A DNA stretch of 62,000 nt from Glandiceps talaboti (Eukaryota > Hemichordata > Enteropneusta > Spengelidae), in assembly GCF_964340395.1 (NCBI RefSeq), contig NC_135551.1, positions 25,611,003-25,673,002 on the forward strand, in the 5' to 3' direction. Below are positions 11,365 to 24,200 of this stretch, piece after piece. The notes under the pieces were generated by a model, which saw only the letters and a program-made list of their open reading frames with translations, was not told the origin of the DNA and did no database searches. Both the position numbers and the translations under genes were made by a program. The stretch's first letter is position 1. Every line of letters begins with the position of its first letter.

Positions 11365-14300
11365 AATATTACATTGATGGTGAATTGTGCTGATCTACTT
11401 TCTTGTGAAAAGGTTTCCAGACAGCAGTCCAAATTTCCTTAGACCACCTCCATCTGTAGATGATTTGATTCTTCCATCCCAGCGGAGTGTTACTTCCACA
11501 CAGATTGACAGGTTTTTCTCAGATTCTGCATTTCCACCATCACAAGGTCAGTGTAGAGAGTTTTGATTCCAGGGAATGTAACATTTATAAATGTTAATTA
11601 CTTAATCATAATCGTTACTACGATCACGCACCAATGTGATTCTAAAGTTTAAATGCACATATTGCAAGCATGGTATATTAATCTGTTACATATTGATAAT
11701 AAAGGACAAATCATCAATTCAGAAAAAATATTTGCTGTTATAATTATATATAGTCAATGTTTTTTGCAAAATAATGAAAAATCTTGTAACAGAACTTTAA
11801 ACTTTAGTACAATTTAATTCCTATACACTACACTATATTGGTGGGGAATCTTAGAAAGTCATGACAGAAAAACCTAATAGGAAGGTCTTAGTTATGTTTG
11901 TGTTTCTCATGACCTGACCAATCCTATTTTTCCTTCCATCTTGCAAAATGATAAACAAAGTTGGTCCCCTCTACTGCTTAAGTGCTGGATTAGAAAGAAA
12001 ATACAATTACCCCAGGTACATCACTGATTGTAAGATGTTGACCCGCGTAAGCACATATCTGAGTGAAAATTATAAGTTATTGCTGAAAGAAATAAACAAA
12101 CAGTTCAAAGTTTCCTTCCGACTTTAAATTAATTGTCATTAATTTATAAGCCATTCAGACTGTTAAAGTGGCCATATGGATGAGGATGGGGTATTTTTTT
12201 TCGAATTTTTGATATTTAAAAAACAATTATGAATTAAATGTATCACCAATATGTACACATGTATACACTTGCTTTGTTTAGTGCTTCTGTTTTTATTTTT
12301 AACCAACTGACCGACCCATCATGTTTAAGATGTTATGATAAGAAACATAGCATTAACTAAGGCCACCCTTTGATTTTACCAACTGACTAAACTGACCTTA
12401 ATAACTTTAATTGCTTTAACTCATGTACTTTATACTGTTTTTGTTAGATTTATTTTCACAAAGAGAACATTTCAGAAGACCAGAGACTCCTCTCTTTGAA
12501 GTTTCTGATGATGAAGATATGGTTTCAAGTAGGAGAAGATCAGTACTCAGGTAGGCAGGGAACAGAAGTATGTCTTACAAAATGAAAGTTGACTTTGTGC
12601 AACATATTTATATGATTTATTGATTTATTGATTGATTGATTTATTTATTTATTTATTCATTTATTTATTTATTCATTTATTTATTTTGTTTGTTTGTTTG
12701 TTTATTTTATTTCCATAGCAACATGTTACTATTGTCTGATAACTGAGATGTCATAACTGAAGGCATTCTGCTTCAAAAGATATCATTCCAGAATAACTCA
12801 TTAATTATGCGTACCTTTATACACTATATAATAGTCCAGTGTTTTTGCTAGGGCTTGGAGACCCAGGTATGGTGGGGGGGGGGGGGGGGGGGGGGGGGTC
12901 TCCAAAAAGTTAAACTTTTGTCACAAAGCTTTTCATATCTAGTATTATTTTAGCATGGAATATCATAGTATACGGTAAAGAGCAGGTTTACTTGGGCACA
13001 CATACCACCCATAACATCATTTCATGACAGGAATTAATTTAATTATTCTCTACTATAGGAATACATTCAAAATTATATTTCTTGTGATATACAGGAACAA
13101 ATTTATAAATCTTTGTTAACGATTTGAAAATCTGTAGACCCTTCTCTCAAGAAGGTCTGTGGAGACTGTATTTCCCAGTTGAGAATTGGAAAATCTGTAA
13201 ACCCTACACTTGTGATGGGTCTGTGGAAAATCCTACCTCTTGTAACTAAGAATCACTGAGTCAGTTATTGTTACAGATGACTCTTCTTATTTTACCTGAT
13301 AGAAAAGAACTATTCCCTGATCCAGAGAATAGCTTCCAGAAACTAATATCTCCAGATTTTGATAATTGTGATGTTGGAGGTGCGTTGAGTAAAAGCAACA
13401 AAGAAAGACTAAGGTAAATGGTTATTAAAAATAACTTGCAGTGTAACAAGAAAGAGCATGAGAAAGATGAAAGAAAAAGAAAGAAAAAAAGAAAGAAATA
13501 AAACAAAGAATAAATAGATTTTAAAGCTTGTCTTAAAATATCTCATCAGTATTAAATTTTGTACAATTTGTTTCAATTCAAATGCGAGTTCCTTAACTTT
13601 AAAGTAAATTTTTTTTTCTCTGATAATAGAAAAGAATTGTTCCCTGATCCAGTAAATAGCTTTCAAAAACTGACTGACCACACCTTTGATGATATTGATG
13701 ACGGAGGTATTGTGAATCCAAAGAATAAGGAAACATTTACGTAAGTGGAAAACGTAGGTCTTTTGTAATTCATAGAAATTGAAAAAAGGAGGAGAGAAAA
13801 TATCCTTTCAGTGATTTGTTAATGGAAATGTTTCTATTACACCCTTTGCTAAGCATGATTTGCTTGCAAAATCAGTGAGTATTACATACCAGGCAAACAA
13901 GCCCTTCTGAAATGATAATTGCAAAAGGGTGATTTTGGCATTTTGGGTAAATTCAAAGTGAGCAATTATCCATGTGAAATACTGAATGTTTCTAATCTTC
14001 TTGGGCACAGGAAAGACCTGTTCCCTGATCCACAAGATCATTTTCAGTCACGTTATGATATTGATGATAAAGATGTTGCTGCACATATTGCAGCCCAAAC
14101 TACTAGTGATTCATCAAGGTATGGGAACATACATGGATATACAACTAGATATTTGAAAGGAAGAAAGAATTAGTGTTATTTTACATACATGTACAATAAC
14201 AAACATTTTACACATTATTTTTTTAGTTTTTTCCAATGTATAGAGTTATGAACTTAGACTTAGTCTAAATATGTTTCACATTAATTTTTCATGTAGGAAG

Positions 14301-17300
14301 CCATGACAAAATTGATTTATAAATTAAAAATCCAAAAATAAATACCCAATCCTCATCCATAATTTTGACTTCATGTAGTCATGCAGTGCGCTCTGAAATA
14401 AGATAAAATAAATCACAGTATAGTCAACTCTTCTGTTTTAATAATTACAGGGAGGAAATATTCACTGACCCAGCAGATAACTTAGAGGAAATAGGTACAT
14501 CATGCACTTTTGATGACATTGATGATGGAGGTACTATGAACCAAAATGGAGAAATGCTCACTGACAGGTAAAAAGTAAAAGAAATAATTATCTATCTTTG
14601 ACAATGTACAAAAAGCAAGGAGAAAACATTTATGAATTAGGTAGAATGTGTTTCTTATTCAGATTTACAGATGTTGTATATGATCTCAATTGGCTGGGCT
14701 GTCGAACAGGTTCCTGTAGTCGTATTTACCATAATTAATTACTGAATGACATATCCATTTCATATGTCGTACATTTAGTTGTTCAAAGTTTATTGTATGA
14801 GTTTATGATAGTTGTTAGGTAATAAAGAGTCTCTGCAAGTGAATTTTTTCTTATAATAATGCAAACTTATTTAAAAGTGGCAAAATTTTCCTTTTATTTT
14901 CATTTTACTAATAATAGACAACATGTATTTCGTGATCCAATGGATAACTTTCAAACATCGAGTCAACAACATACCAGAAATGAACCAATGACAAGGAAAG
15001 GACATTTGTTCAAGCCACCAATCAAATCTAACGTTGAGCAATCAATCAGTTTAACACAAGGGACTTCAAGATCTTTCTCTGACAATGAACCTTTCCACCA
15101 GTTCAAGCCACCAATCAAGTCCAATGGTGAGCAACCAAGTAGTCCAACACAAACCTCAAGAATGTACTCTGACAATGAAGCTGTCCCCATGTTCAAACCA
15201 CCAGTCAAAGCCTACAGTGAGCAACCAATTAGTTCAACACAAAGGACCACAAGACCTTTCTCTGACAATGAACATGCCCACCTGTTCAAGCCACCAATCA
15301 AGACCAATGTTGAGCAACCAAGTAGTTCAAGACAAAGAACCTCAAGAATGTACTCTGACAGTGAACCTGTCCACATGTTCAAGCCACCAATCAAATCCAT
15401 CAATGAGCAACCAATTACTTCGACACAACGGATCACAGGAGCGTTCTCTGAAGATGAACCCATCCACCTGTTCAAACCACCAATCAAATCCAACAGTGAG
15501 CAACCAATTAGTTCAACACAAAGAACCTCAAGAATGTACTCTGACAATGAACCTGTCCACATGTTCAAGCCACCAATCAAATCCTATAGTGAACAACCAA
15601 ATAGTTCAACACAAAGGACCACAAGACCTTTCTCTGACAATGATGTCCCAGTCAACAAAAGTCATCAGTCTCATCATGTGACTACACAGTATAATGCCAG
15701 AAATACACCACAACCAGCCTCCATCTATTCAAGAAATGAAAACCCAAGCTTTAGATCAAGAAATGAGAGCCAAGGCTTCAGTTCAAGAAAAGATAGCCAA
15801 AGCCTTCTGACTCCTTTTGGCACCAGGGCAATGTCAGACATTCCAAGTCCTCTCACCATTCCAGGTTAGTAGAAAATTTATATGTGAAACATGATATGGT
15901 GTTGACAAATAAAAATGTTTGATTTTTATATGTATAACATTTTGCCATAGTTTACAAGGCATGAAATTAATGGTAGTTGCCCATCCACAGACTACCAATT
16001 CTTGTCATGGGGCAACCATCATTTGCAGTCGGTGACCTACTTGGGCTATGGCTGATTGCGTGATGATGTATAAGGGTCCTTTTTTACTTGAACTACTGGC
16101 CATCACCCTTGGTTTACCAATTTCAAAAAGTGCTAGTCCACTGGGACTATGAAGGCAAACAGTTCATTTTGAGTCTTGCATGGTTTAGTGTCATATATTC
16201 TGTATAATTACATTTTGCCTTCTTTAACATACAATGTTAATACATATAAGACTCTATCATTTCATAGTTCTTTCTCAGATGAAATAATTGGAAAAAATTG
16301 CCTGAGGAGAACATGTTTCATGTATAATGTAAGTCAACAATTAATTGCATAAGCCCACCATACTAACATTACTTATTGTATTTCTCATTTTGTCTGCAGG
16401 TTTTGTGACTCCTGGTGGAAGCAGGGGAGATGTGACTAAGCTGAGACCAGTCTCTGAAGTCCGTATCCTTTTTATGAACACCATCCCTCTATTAATGTTG
16501 TTTTTTTAAAGTTTCATAGTTAGCATTACAGAAAAACGTGATCATAATTTGATGTTTCAATATGATTTTTAAACTACATTTTGCCATTTACACATGATGT
16601 GCCATTCAAGAGGACATTGTTTTTACTGCGGTACATTAGGAGTTCATTTGACTGTCTGACTGACTGAAAGAATGACTGATTGACTGATTGATTAATCAAC
16701 TGATTGACTGATTGATTGATTGATTGAGCGATTGAGCGATCGACCAATTGATTGATTAATTTATCAATATTGCATGATCAATATTGACTGATTGATCGAT
16801 TGATGTAAATTGTTAAATTATATATCATGTGCAGACATTTACTTATACTACATCAAAGGTTTCCGAGGCAAGTATTCAGCTTTTTTCTAAACCAAGCACT
16901 GCTATGATTTTTCCTGAGTCTATCTTCAGCTGAGAAATACCAGTCAATTTTCAGTGCATATCCATACTTCAACATTGTGCAGTCTAAAGTGATGGATGAT
17001 GTGAGTATCAACTTAACTGAAAAACTTGTACTACTATCATAGTTAACTGACTATACCTGTACAAATATATTTGTCAGATAAATGTTTTTATAAAGTGTAA
17101 AAATAAATCACTTACCTTAAGTCACAAAATTCTATATATTACTCTTCAACTGACACTGTTTTGTAATTTTTATATTGTTTCAGGTATTGTATAGTGATAA
17201 ACCATTAGTAATCTGTGCACCTACCGGATCTGGTAAAACTGTCATTTTTGAACTGGCAATAGTTAGACTACTTATACAGACTCAAAGTCAAATTGGTTCA

Positions 17301-17401
17301 CAGAATATGAACGCTGTCAAGATTGTATACAGTATGTATTTGCTGTTACATATACATATACTGTGTATGGAGATGGTTGCTCTTTCACCTACCTCCCCTT
17401 C

Positions 17402-17436
<35 letters not shown>

Positions 17437-17478
17437 CCATCATCATCATCACCATCATCTGATCATCATCATCATCAT

Positions 17479-17535
<57 letters not shown>

Positions 17536-20500
17536 ATGTGCGTGTGTTTATTTGAGTAGCACCAATTCCACATAGCTCAAATGCCACAAAGTTCATTTGT
17601 TTTTATTCATATGATACATCTTGAAATAAATATGCAGTTCACTTCTCTCTTTCGGAACTTTTGAGTTGCATGGATATCCTTGAATAGATTCAGTGGATGA
17701 CATTTCTTCTCTTTTTCTATCAACATATACGTTTCTAAATATTACTGTAGGATTTAAATGATCAGTATACACCTTTCAATTCATCAACTGATTATTTTCA
17801 GTGGCTCCCATCAAGGCATTATGTAGTGAAAGATGTGAAGACTGGCAGGAAAGATTTGGACCAGTAGGTCTGAAATGTAAAGAACTGACGGGTGATACAG
17901 AGGTAGAGGATTATTTTGAATTGCAGAACACTAACATAATCATGACAACACCAGTAAGTATACATTGACTAAATTACAGATTTGTCATTAAAACAATGTT
18001 TGCTTATTCTGTGAATGTGCATTGTTCATTAATAACAGGAAGGATATCTGTAATTTTTGACATTGAAAAGGTGTCTGAGAAAAGTACCTCACATTCCCAA
18101 AATTGAAAGATGGGAGTTAACCTTTTAAGTAAGTCTAATGTGATATTGAGACTGAACACCTGAGAATTACTACTATTACAAATTCACTTATAAAATTGAT
18201 GTTCCTTTAGCTATGTTTTTAGACTGAGGTGAGTGTATCAACACCTTTGATATAAAATTCAGACTGGCAAATAGTAACTGAGAGCGTATACAAATCAACT
18301 CACAAAGTCTTAATTACATATTCTTTCTCATGCTTCCAATTGTACTTGTGGTCTCAAAAGCCTGGATAGCAAGCCTCGGTTATGAAACCATAAAGTAATC
18401 TACATTGACATTTCAATATTGAGGCAGCATGTATATTTCAAAATCCCAAATTCTCTGTTTTGGAATTCATCCCGGCCATCTAGATTGATTGTGTGCCTAC
18501 TATAATCCAGTCAGATAAGTGTGTCTTTGGTCTTTTTCCTTGTATCACTTCACAAATTACAGATTACACATGACTTATTATATGATTTCAGGAAAAATGG
18601 GATAGTATGACCAGAAAATGGAGAGACAACAAGTCACTGGTACAGATGGTCAAACTGTTTCTTATTGATGAAGTAAGTGAAACAGTATAACATGGATTCA
18701 GTCATGTGACATATTTCATTCATGCCATGTACTTCCTTGGTTTGATAAAACTATGGTGTGTATACATTTCAAAAAGTTGAGGTTGAGCATAACAACAATA
18801 ATATTGTTTTAAATGAAAATGTTCAATTCAGATTAATTACATACTCTGTATGAACTATTATGTAAACAATAGAGTAGTGTATACATTTTCATCTTCACAA
18901 ATTGGGTAATATGTTGAACATATGGCTTCATTCTGTGTTAATTTTTGCCTGAATTCATTTGGTTGCACACAATGTAGGTGCATACACTAAATGATGAAAC
19001 TCTTATTATGTCAGTTCATATGATTTCTGTAGGTGCATACACTATGAAAGTCTTATTGTGTCAATTCATATGTTTTCTGTAGGTGCATACACTAAATGAT
19101 GAAACTCTCGTTATGTCAATTCATATGTTTTCTGTAGGTGCATACACTAAATGATGAAATTCTCGTTATGTCAATTCATATGTTTTCTGTAGGTGCATAC
19201 ACTAAATGATGAAACTCTCGTTATGTCAATTCATATGTTTTCTGTAGGTGCATACACTAAATGATGAAACTCTCGTTATGTCAATTCATATGTTTTCTGT
19301 AGGTGCATACACTAAATTATGAAATTCTCATTATGTCAATTCATATGTTTTCTGTAGGTGCATACACTAAATGGTGAAATTCTCATGTCAATTCATATGT
19401 TTTGTGTAGGTGCATACACTAAATGATGAAATTCTCATTTATGTCAATTCATATGTTTTGTGTAGGTGCATGCACTAAATGATGAAATTCTCATTATGTC
19501 AATTCATATGTCGGAGTCATGATGGGTGAATGGTTAGCGTGACCGGCTTGGAATCTACAGGTTGCAGGTTCGAGCCCCGTCGCTGCCTGCTGTTTGTTTC
19601 TGAGTGGCTAAAGTCCTTGGGCAAGATTTGAACCACGACTGTGCCTCAGTCAACCCAGCTGTATAACTGGGGACCTGGTAGGATGTAGGTTGCAATGTGA
19701 AGGCTTTAATCCTATGCGCTTAAATGGCTGCAATGGATTGTATGCTCCCCGGGGAGTTGAGGAAGACTAAAAGGGCCGTTGTGCTGTTCTGATCCGAGCC
19801 AGGGGTAATAATTGTAAAGCGCTTTGAGCACAAAGTGGGAAAGCGCTATATAAGAAACCAACATTATTATTATTATTATATGTTTTCTGTAGGTGCATAC
19901 ACTAAATGATGAAATTCTCATTATGTCAATTCATATGTATTCTGTAGGTGCATACACTAAATGATGAAGCAAGAGGTGCTACAATGGAAGCTGTGATAAG
20001 TAGAATGAAAACAATCCAGTCAGCACAAACTGGAGACCAGTCAAAGAGTGTAAAATCTTTCAGTAAACTTAGATTTCTTGCAATCTCTGCCACCATAACT
20101 AACATAGAGGATGTAAGTATAGATGATGTATATCTGTGGTAATCTTGACTTTCAGAGCAAATTGCCATCATCAATGGATTAAGATTGAAATCCCTGTGTC
20201 ATTTCACATCAGCTTCTTGTGATAGTATCTCTCTGTAAGTACTATAACAACTAGGAAAAAACAGTCGGATGTTTTGCCCAGTTTTGTGTCAATAAAAAGC
20301 ATAAAAGTGAACACATTCAACTCATACAAATACAGAGATTAAATACACACCATATCTGACTAAACTTTCTGTGCTTTCTATAGATAGCAGAATGGTTAGG
20401 GGATGGCATTGAGACAGCTATTACATACAAGTAAGATTACAAGTTATACATAATGACAGTTTATTTGCAACTTCTCCTTTTAAGGAGTGGCCTAACTGAA

Positions 20501-21209
20501 ATGTTAACAATATCAGCTCTGTAGTCCCACTTTTGTTTCCCTTGTTCCTTACTCACATTTGACCTCATTATGTAGTGTTATGTTATTAGTAAATAGCGCC
20601 CTCTAGAGGGCAGAATGATAATAAGGGATAGGTAGCATTCTCCTTTCCAGAGGCCTTAGCAAATGAAATGGAATGCACCCTGATGGAATAAGTAGGCACC
20701 CTGTCTATGGCTAGACACCAGCTAGAGCAAAATGTGGTACATGTTTATATGATACATGCATGAAACTGTTCATGGATGATAACTTACAAATATCCTGTGT
20801 GTACTTTTTAGACTAGATGATGCCCACAGACCGGTGAAACTAAGGAAAGTGGTCCTTGGATTTCCATGCCGAGAAAATGTGTCTGAATTCAAGTTTGATC
20901 TGTCCTTGAATTATAAACTTAGTGGTGTTATCCAGACTTACTCTGATCAGAAACCAACTCTTGTGGTAAGTCAGGAAATAATATTTGTGAGACTGAGAGG
21001 AATACTCAAGCAAACACATATATTTATTTCTCCAAAGTGTAGATCAGCTTGAATGGAATTTGATCTAAAAGCAATGTTGATGAAGTGATGTTTCCAAAAA
21101 TTATATATATTCTTTGTTAGAAATTACACCTGTGATTGACATATTAGAAAAAAGAGAAGAATACTTAACTTAAGGATGAGTCTACTTTGATTTGTGTGTG
21201 TGTGTATGT

Positions 21210-21275
<66 letters not shown>

Positions 21276-24200
21276 GTGATGATTTCTGTTAATTCATATA
21301 CCTGATGAAGGAGATTTCTCTTAAGATAAACATACATGGAAGGTGAAATGATTTATTTTCATAACTATCTCATATTTTTTCAAGTTCTGTGCAACTAGGA
21401 AAGGTGTACAGCAAGCTGCCAGCACTTTGGTGAAGGATGCCAGATTCATCATGAACTCACAACACAGACAACGTCTTCAGAGATGTGCAAACATGCTGAG
21501 AGACTCTAAGTTAAGAGGTTAGTGTTGTTGATACAATCATGGTGAACACTAGTTTACTCATCTTGAAAAATATTAATTATTCAACCCACTCGCTAAATAC
21601 TGAAACCATTAAAGGTTTTAACATTCATAGTCACCAAATATACAATTCCTTATGAACACAGCACAGACAGGGCAGGACAACACAACACAGTTTAACTACA
21701 AAGAAGTGTTTAAACAGAAACTACATTGATTTTATTCCAGAAGCCAAAATTTTATCTTGATGTTAGAACCTTTGAACAAGCTAGCATATGATGCAAATTT
21801 TGTATTACACTATCAGTTTTAATTTCTTGATATTCAGTTACCTGGTACTCAATATTAATAATAGTTTACCTTTTTCACTCCTAGAATTAGTGATGTGTGG
21901 TGTTGGTTACCACCATGCAGGCCTTGATATAGCAGATAGGAAAACTATAGAAGCTATGTTCACCAAAGGAGATTTACCAGTGTTATGTAAGTAGAACAGT
22001 CACTTCATATTGAATTGTAACACTGGTGAATACTAAATAATACCTACATCCATGCAGAACTTGATGATAATATATTAAGAATTCATGTAATACAATTATC
22101 TGTATGCTATGGTACCAGGACTTACAGCACTGCCAATCAAAGCGTGAACAAAGAACCACTGCATATTGATAAATTAACAAAGGAGGTTTATGTCTTTGTA
22201 CAAAATTTAGTAGTCAGATGAAAGGAGTGCTACAATTGTATTGGTCATTACTAATAACTTCAATAATAACAAGTTTCAAACTTGGCACCTCTTACAGTTA
22301 CCAAGTTATCACTCTGTATGCCATCAATGCTGTACAAAAGGTTTAAAATGTGAGAGAATTTAAACTAATTTTTTTGTGATGATTAATTTCATGTTTTTAG
22401 TTTAAAATGTGAGAGAATTTAAACTAATTTTTTTGTGATGATTAATTTCATGTTTTTAGTGGCAACAAGTACTCTAGCAATGGGTGTAAATTTACCAGCC
22501 CACTTAGTTGTAGTGAAATCCACCTTGCATTATGTGACTGGAATGTATACAGAATACAGTGAGACACAAGTGTTACAGATGATTGGAAGAGCTGGTAGAC
22601 CACAGTTTGACACATCAGCCACAGCTGTTATCATGACCAGATACAATACAAAGGTGGGTCCACATAGCAAAAAGTATATTCCTGAACTACAATTCTTTAT
22701 AAAGTGAAAATCAATCAAAACTTTTATAACTGATATGCGAATCTTCCAAAAACATCATCAACCAGTTAATATAGGTCACCACTTAATGACTGGCAAAACA
22801 TTATTCTAAGTTAATACTTATGTAAGTTTTTGTTGTTTGACCCTTTACTTGGTTGAATATGGTTCTTAAAACTGAATGCAATTATAATTTCTGCTGTATT
22901 ACTGATGCCTTGTTTGACAATAATTGGCTTCTATTGTGAGTAGCATTAATAAGTAGCTTTGGCCGTCATCAAAATATTGTCATATTAATTTACAGGCCAA
23001 GTATGAAGCTTTGTTGAATGGAACTCAAAACATCGAGAGCAGGTACATGAATTTCCATTCTTTAGTTGCATCTTTCACCACCAATATTCAAGTGTTAGTA
23101 GTTGTACAACAGTTAATGATAAAATTATAATAAAAAATATTTGAATATATAGTGCATTCCCTTGGTACATTAACTAATATTTGTGACCCACAGTGTGTTT
23201 TCTCTTAGGAAACGAGGGTATTTTGGCAATTGAGGTGACAGTTTTATATAAGCTGTACATTTGGCGTCAAAAGCAAAAGAATTCTGTTAGCTGGATTTCT
23301 GAAAACATCACACTGTCTGGTATCTATTTGAATTCATCAAGGAAAGTCATGTTGGGCACAAATTGTCAAATTTTTAATGACTTTTTTTTACCTATGGATT
23401 AGGGGACGAGTGGCTGAACCAAGGGGTTGGATTCACACTGTCTCCTACAAATTTATTTAAAACAACACTGCCAGGATATAGATACTCAAAGTTGGCTGGT
23501 TTCTCTATCTTTGTACCTGAAATTAGATTTTATAGGAAATTCTAACATGAATTTTGTCAGGAGCTTTTTGATCTTTCTTTTACCTGTATAGAACTTAGAA
23601 GGTTATTTTGCAAAAGTATTAATGAGTCTTTGTTATTTTCTCATTAGTCTACATTTGCACATCATGGAGCATCTGAATGCTGAAATAGTTCTACAAACTA
23701 TTACTGATATGAACATAGCCTTGGAATGGTTGAAATCTACGTTCCTGTACATCAGAGTTGTCAAAAATCCATCCTTCTATGGCATTCCTACTGGACTTAG
23801 TAAAACAGAGCTGGAGAAGAAACTTACAGGTAAAATATTAAAACTACAGTTATACGATAATAACATTATCCATTCCTTTGAGTGATATTTCAAATGATAA
23901 TACTAATGAGAGTGTGATTGTTCTCTGAACAGAAGTTGAGTGATCACACAGTATGATTTTTATGGAAATTTGCTGTTTTTGATAAATGTATGTAATAATA
24001 ACATCCCATGATGCATATAAAGTGCCTTGTGGAAACTTGGGCATCGATACTTGTGCTTACAGTGGTTTCTGCTGCACTTTTACCTGCTATGCATGTAAAA
24101 GTATGGCTTCAGAGAACACCAGAAGCACTTGTGCAAATACCACGAGTACACCACACTTGTACTCCCATATCATGGGGTTCTGTCATATTATATTAGTGGT

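Noticed and set aside
11196-11432. Cys-Val and Thr-His repeat peptides
   Set aside because: Translations of the intronic CA repeat.
14963-15681. Long frames on - strand and in another + frame over HFM1 exon 8
   Set aside because: A tandem repeat free of stops in one frame often stays open in others; only the frame joining neighbouring exons matches HFM1.
19511-19590. tRNA gene
   Set aside because: Box A and B are present but the fold is not a complete tRNA, and it is followed by a SINE body and ATT tail.
18978-19947. CRISPR-like array
   Set aside because: Units are contiguous with no unique spacers, the genome is eukaryotic, and the unit derives from the exon 14 splice site.
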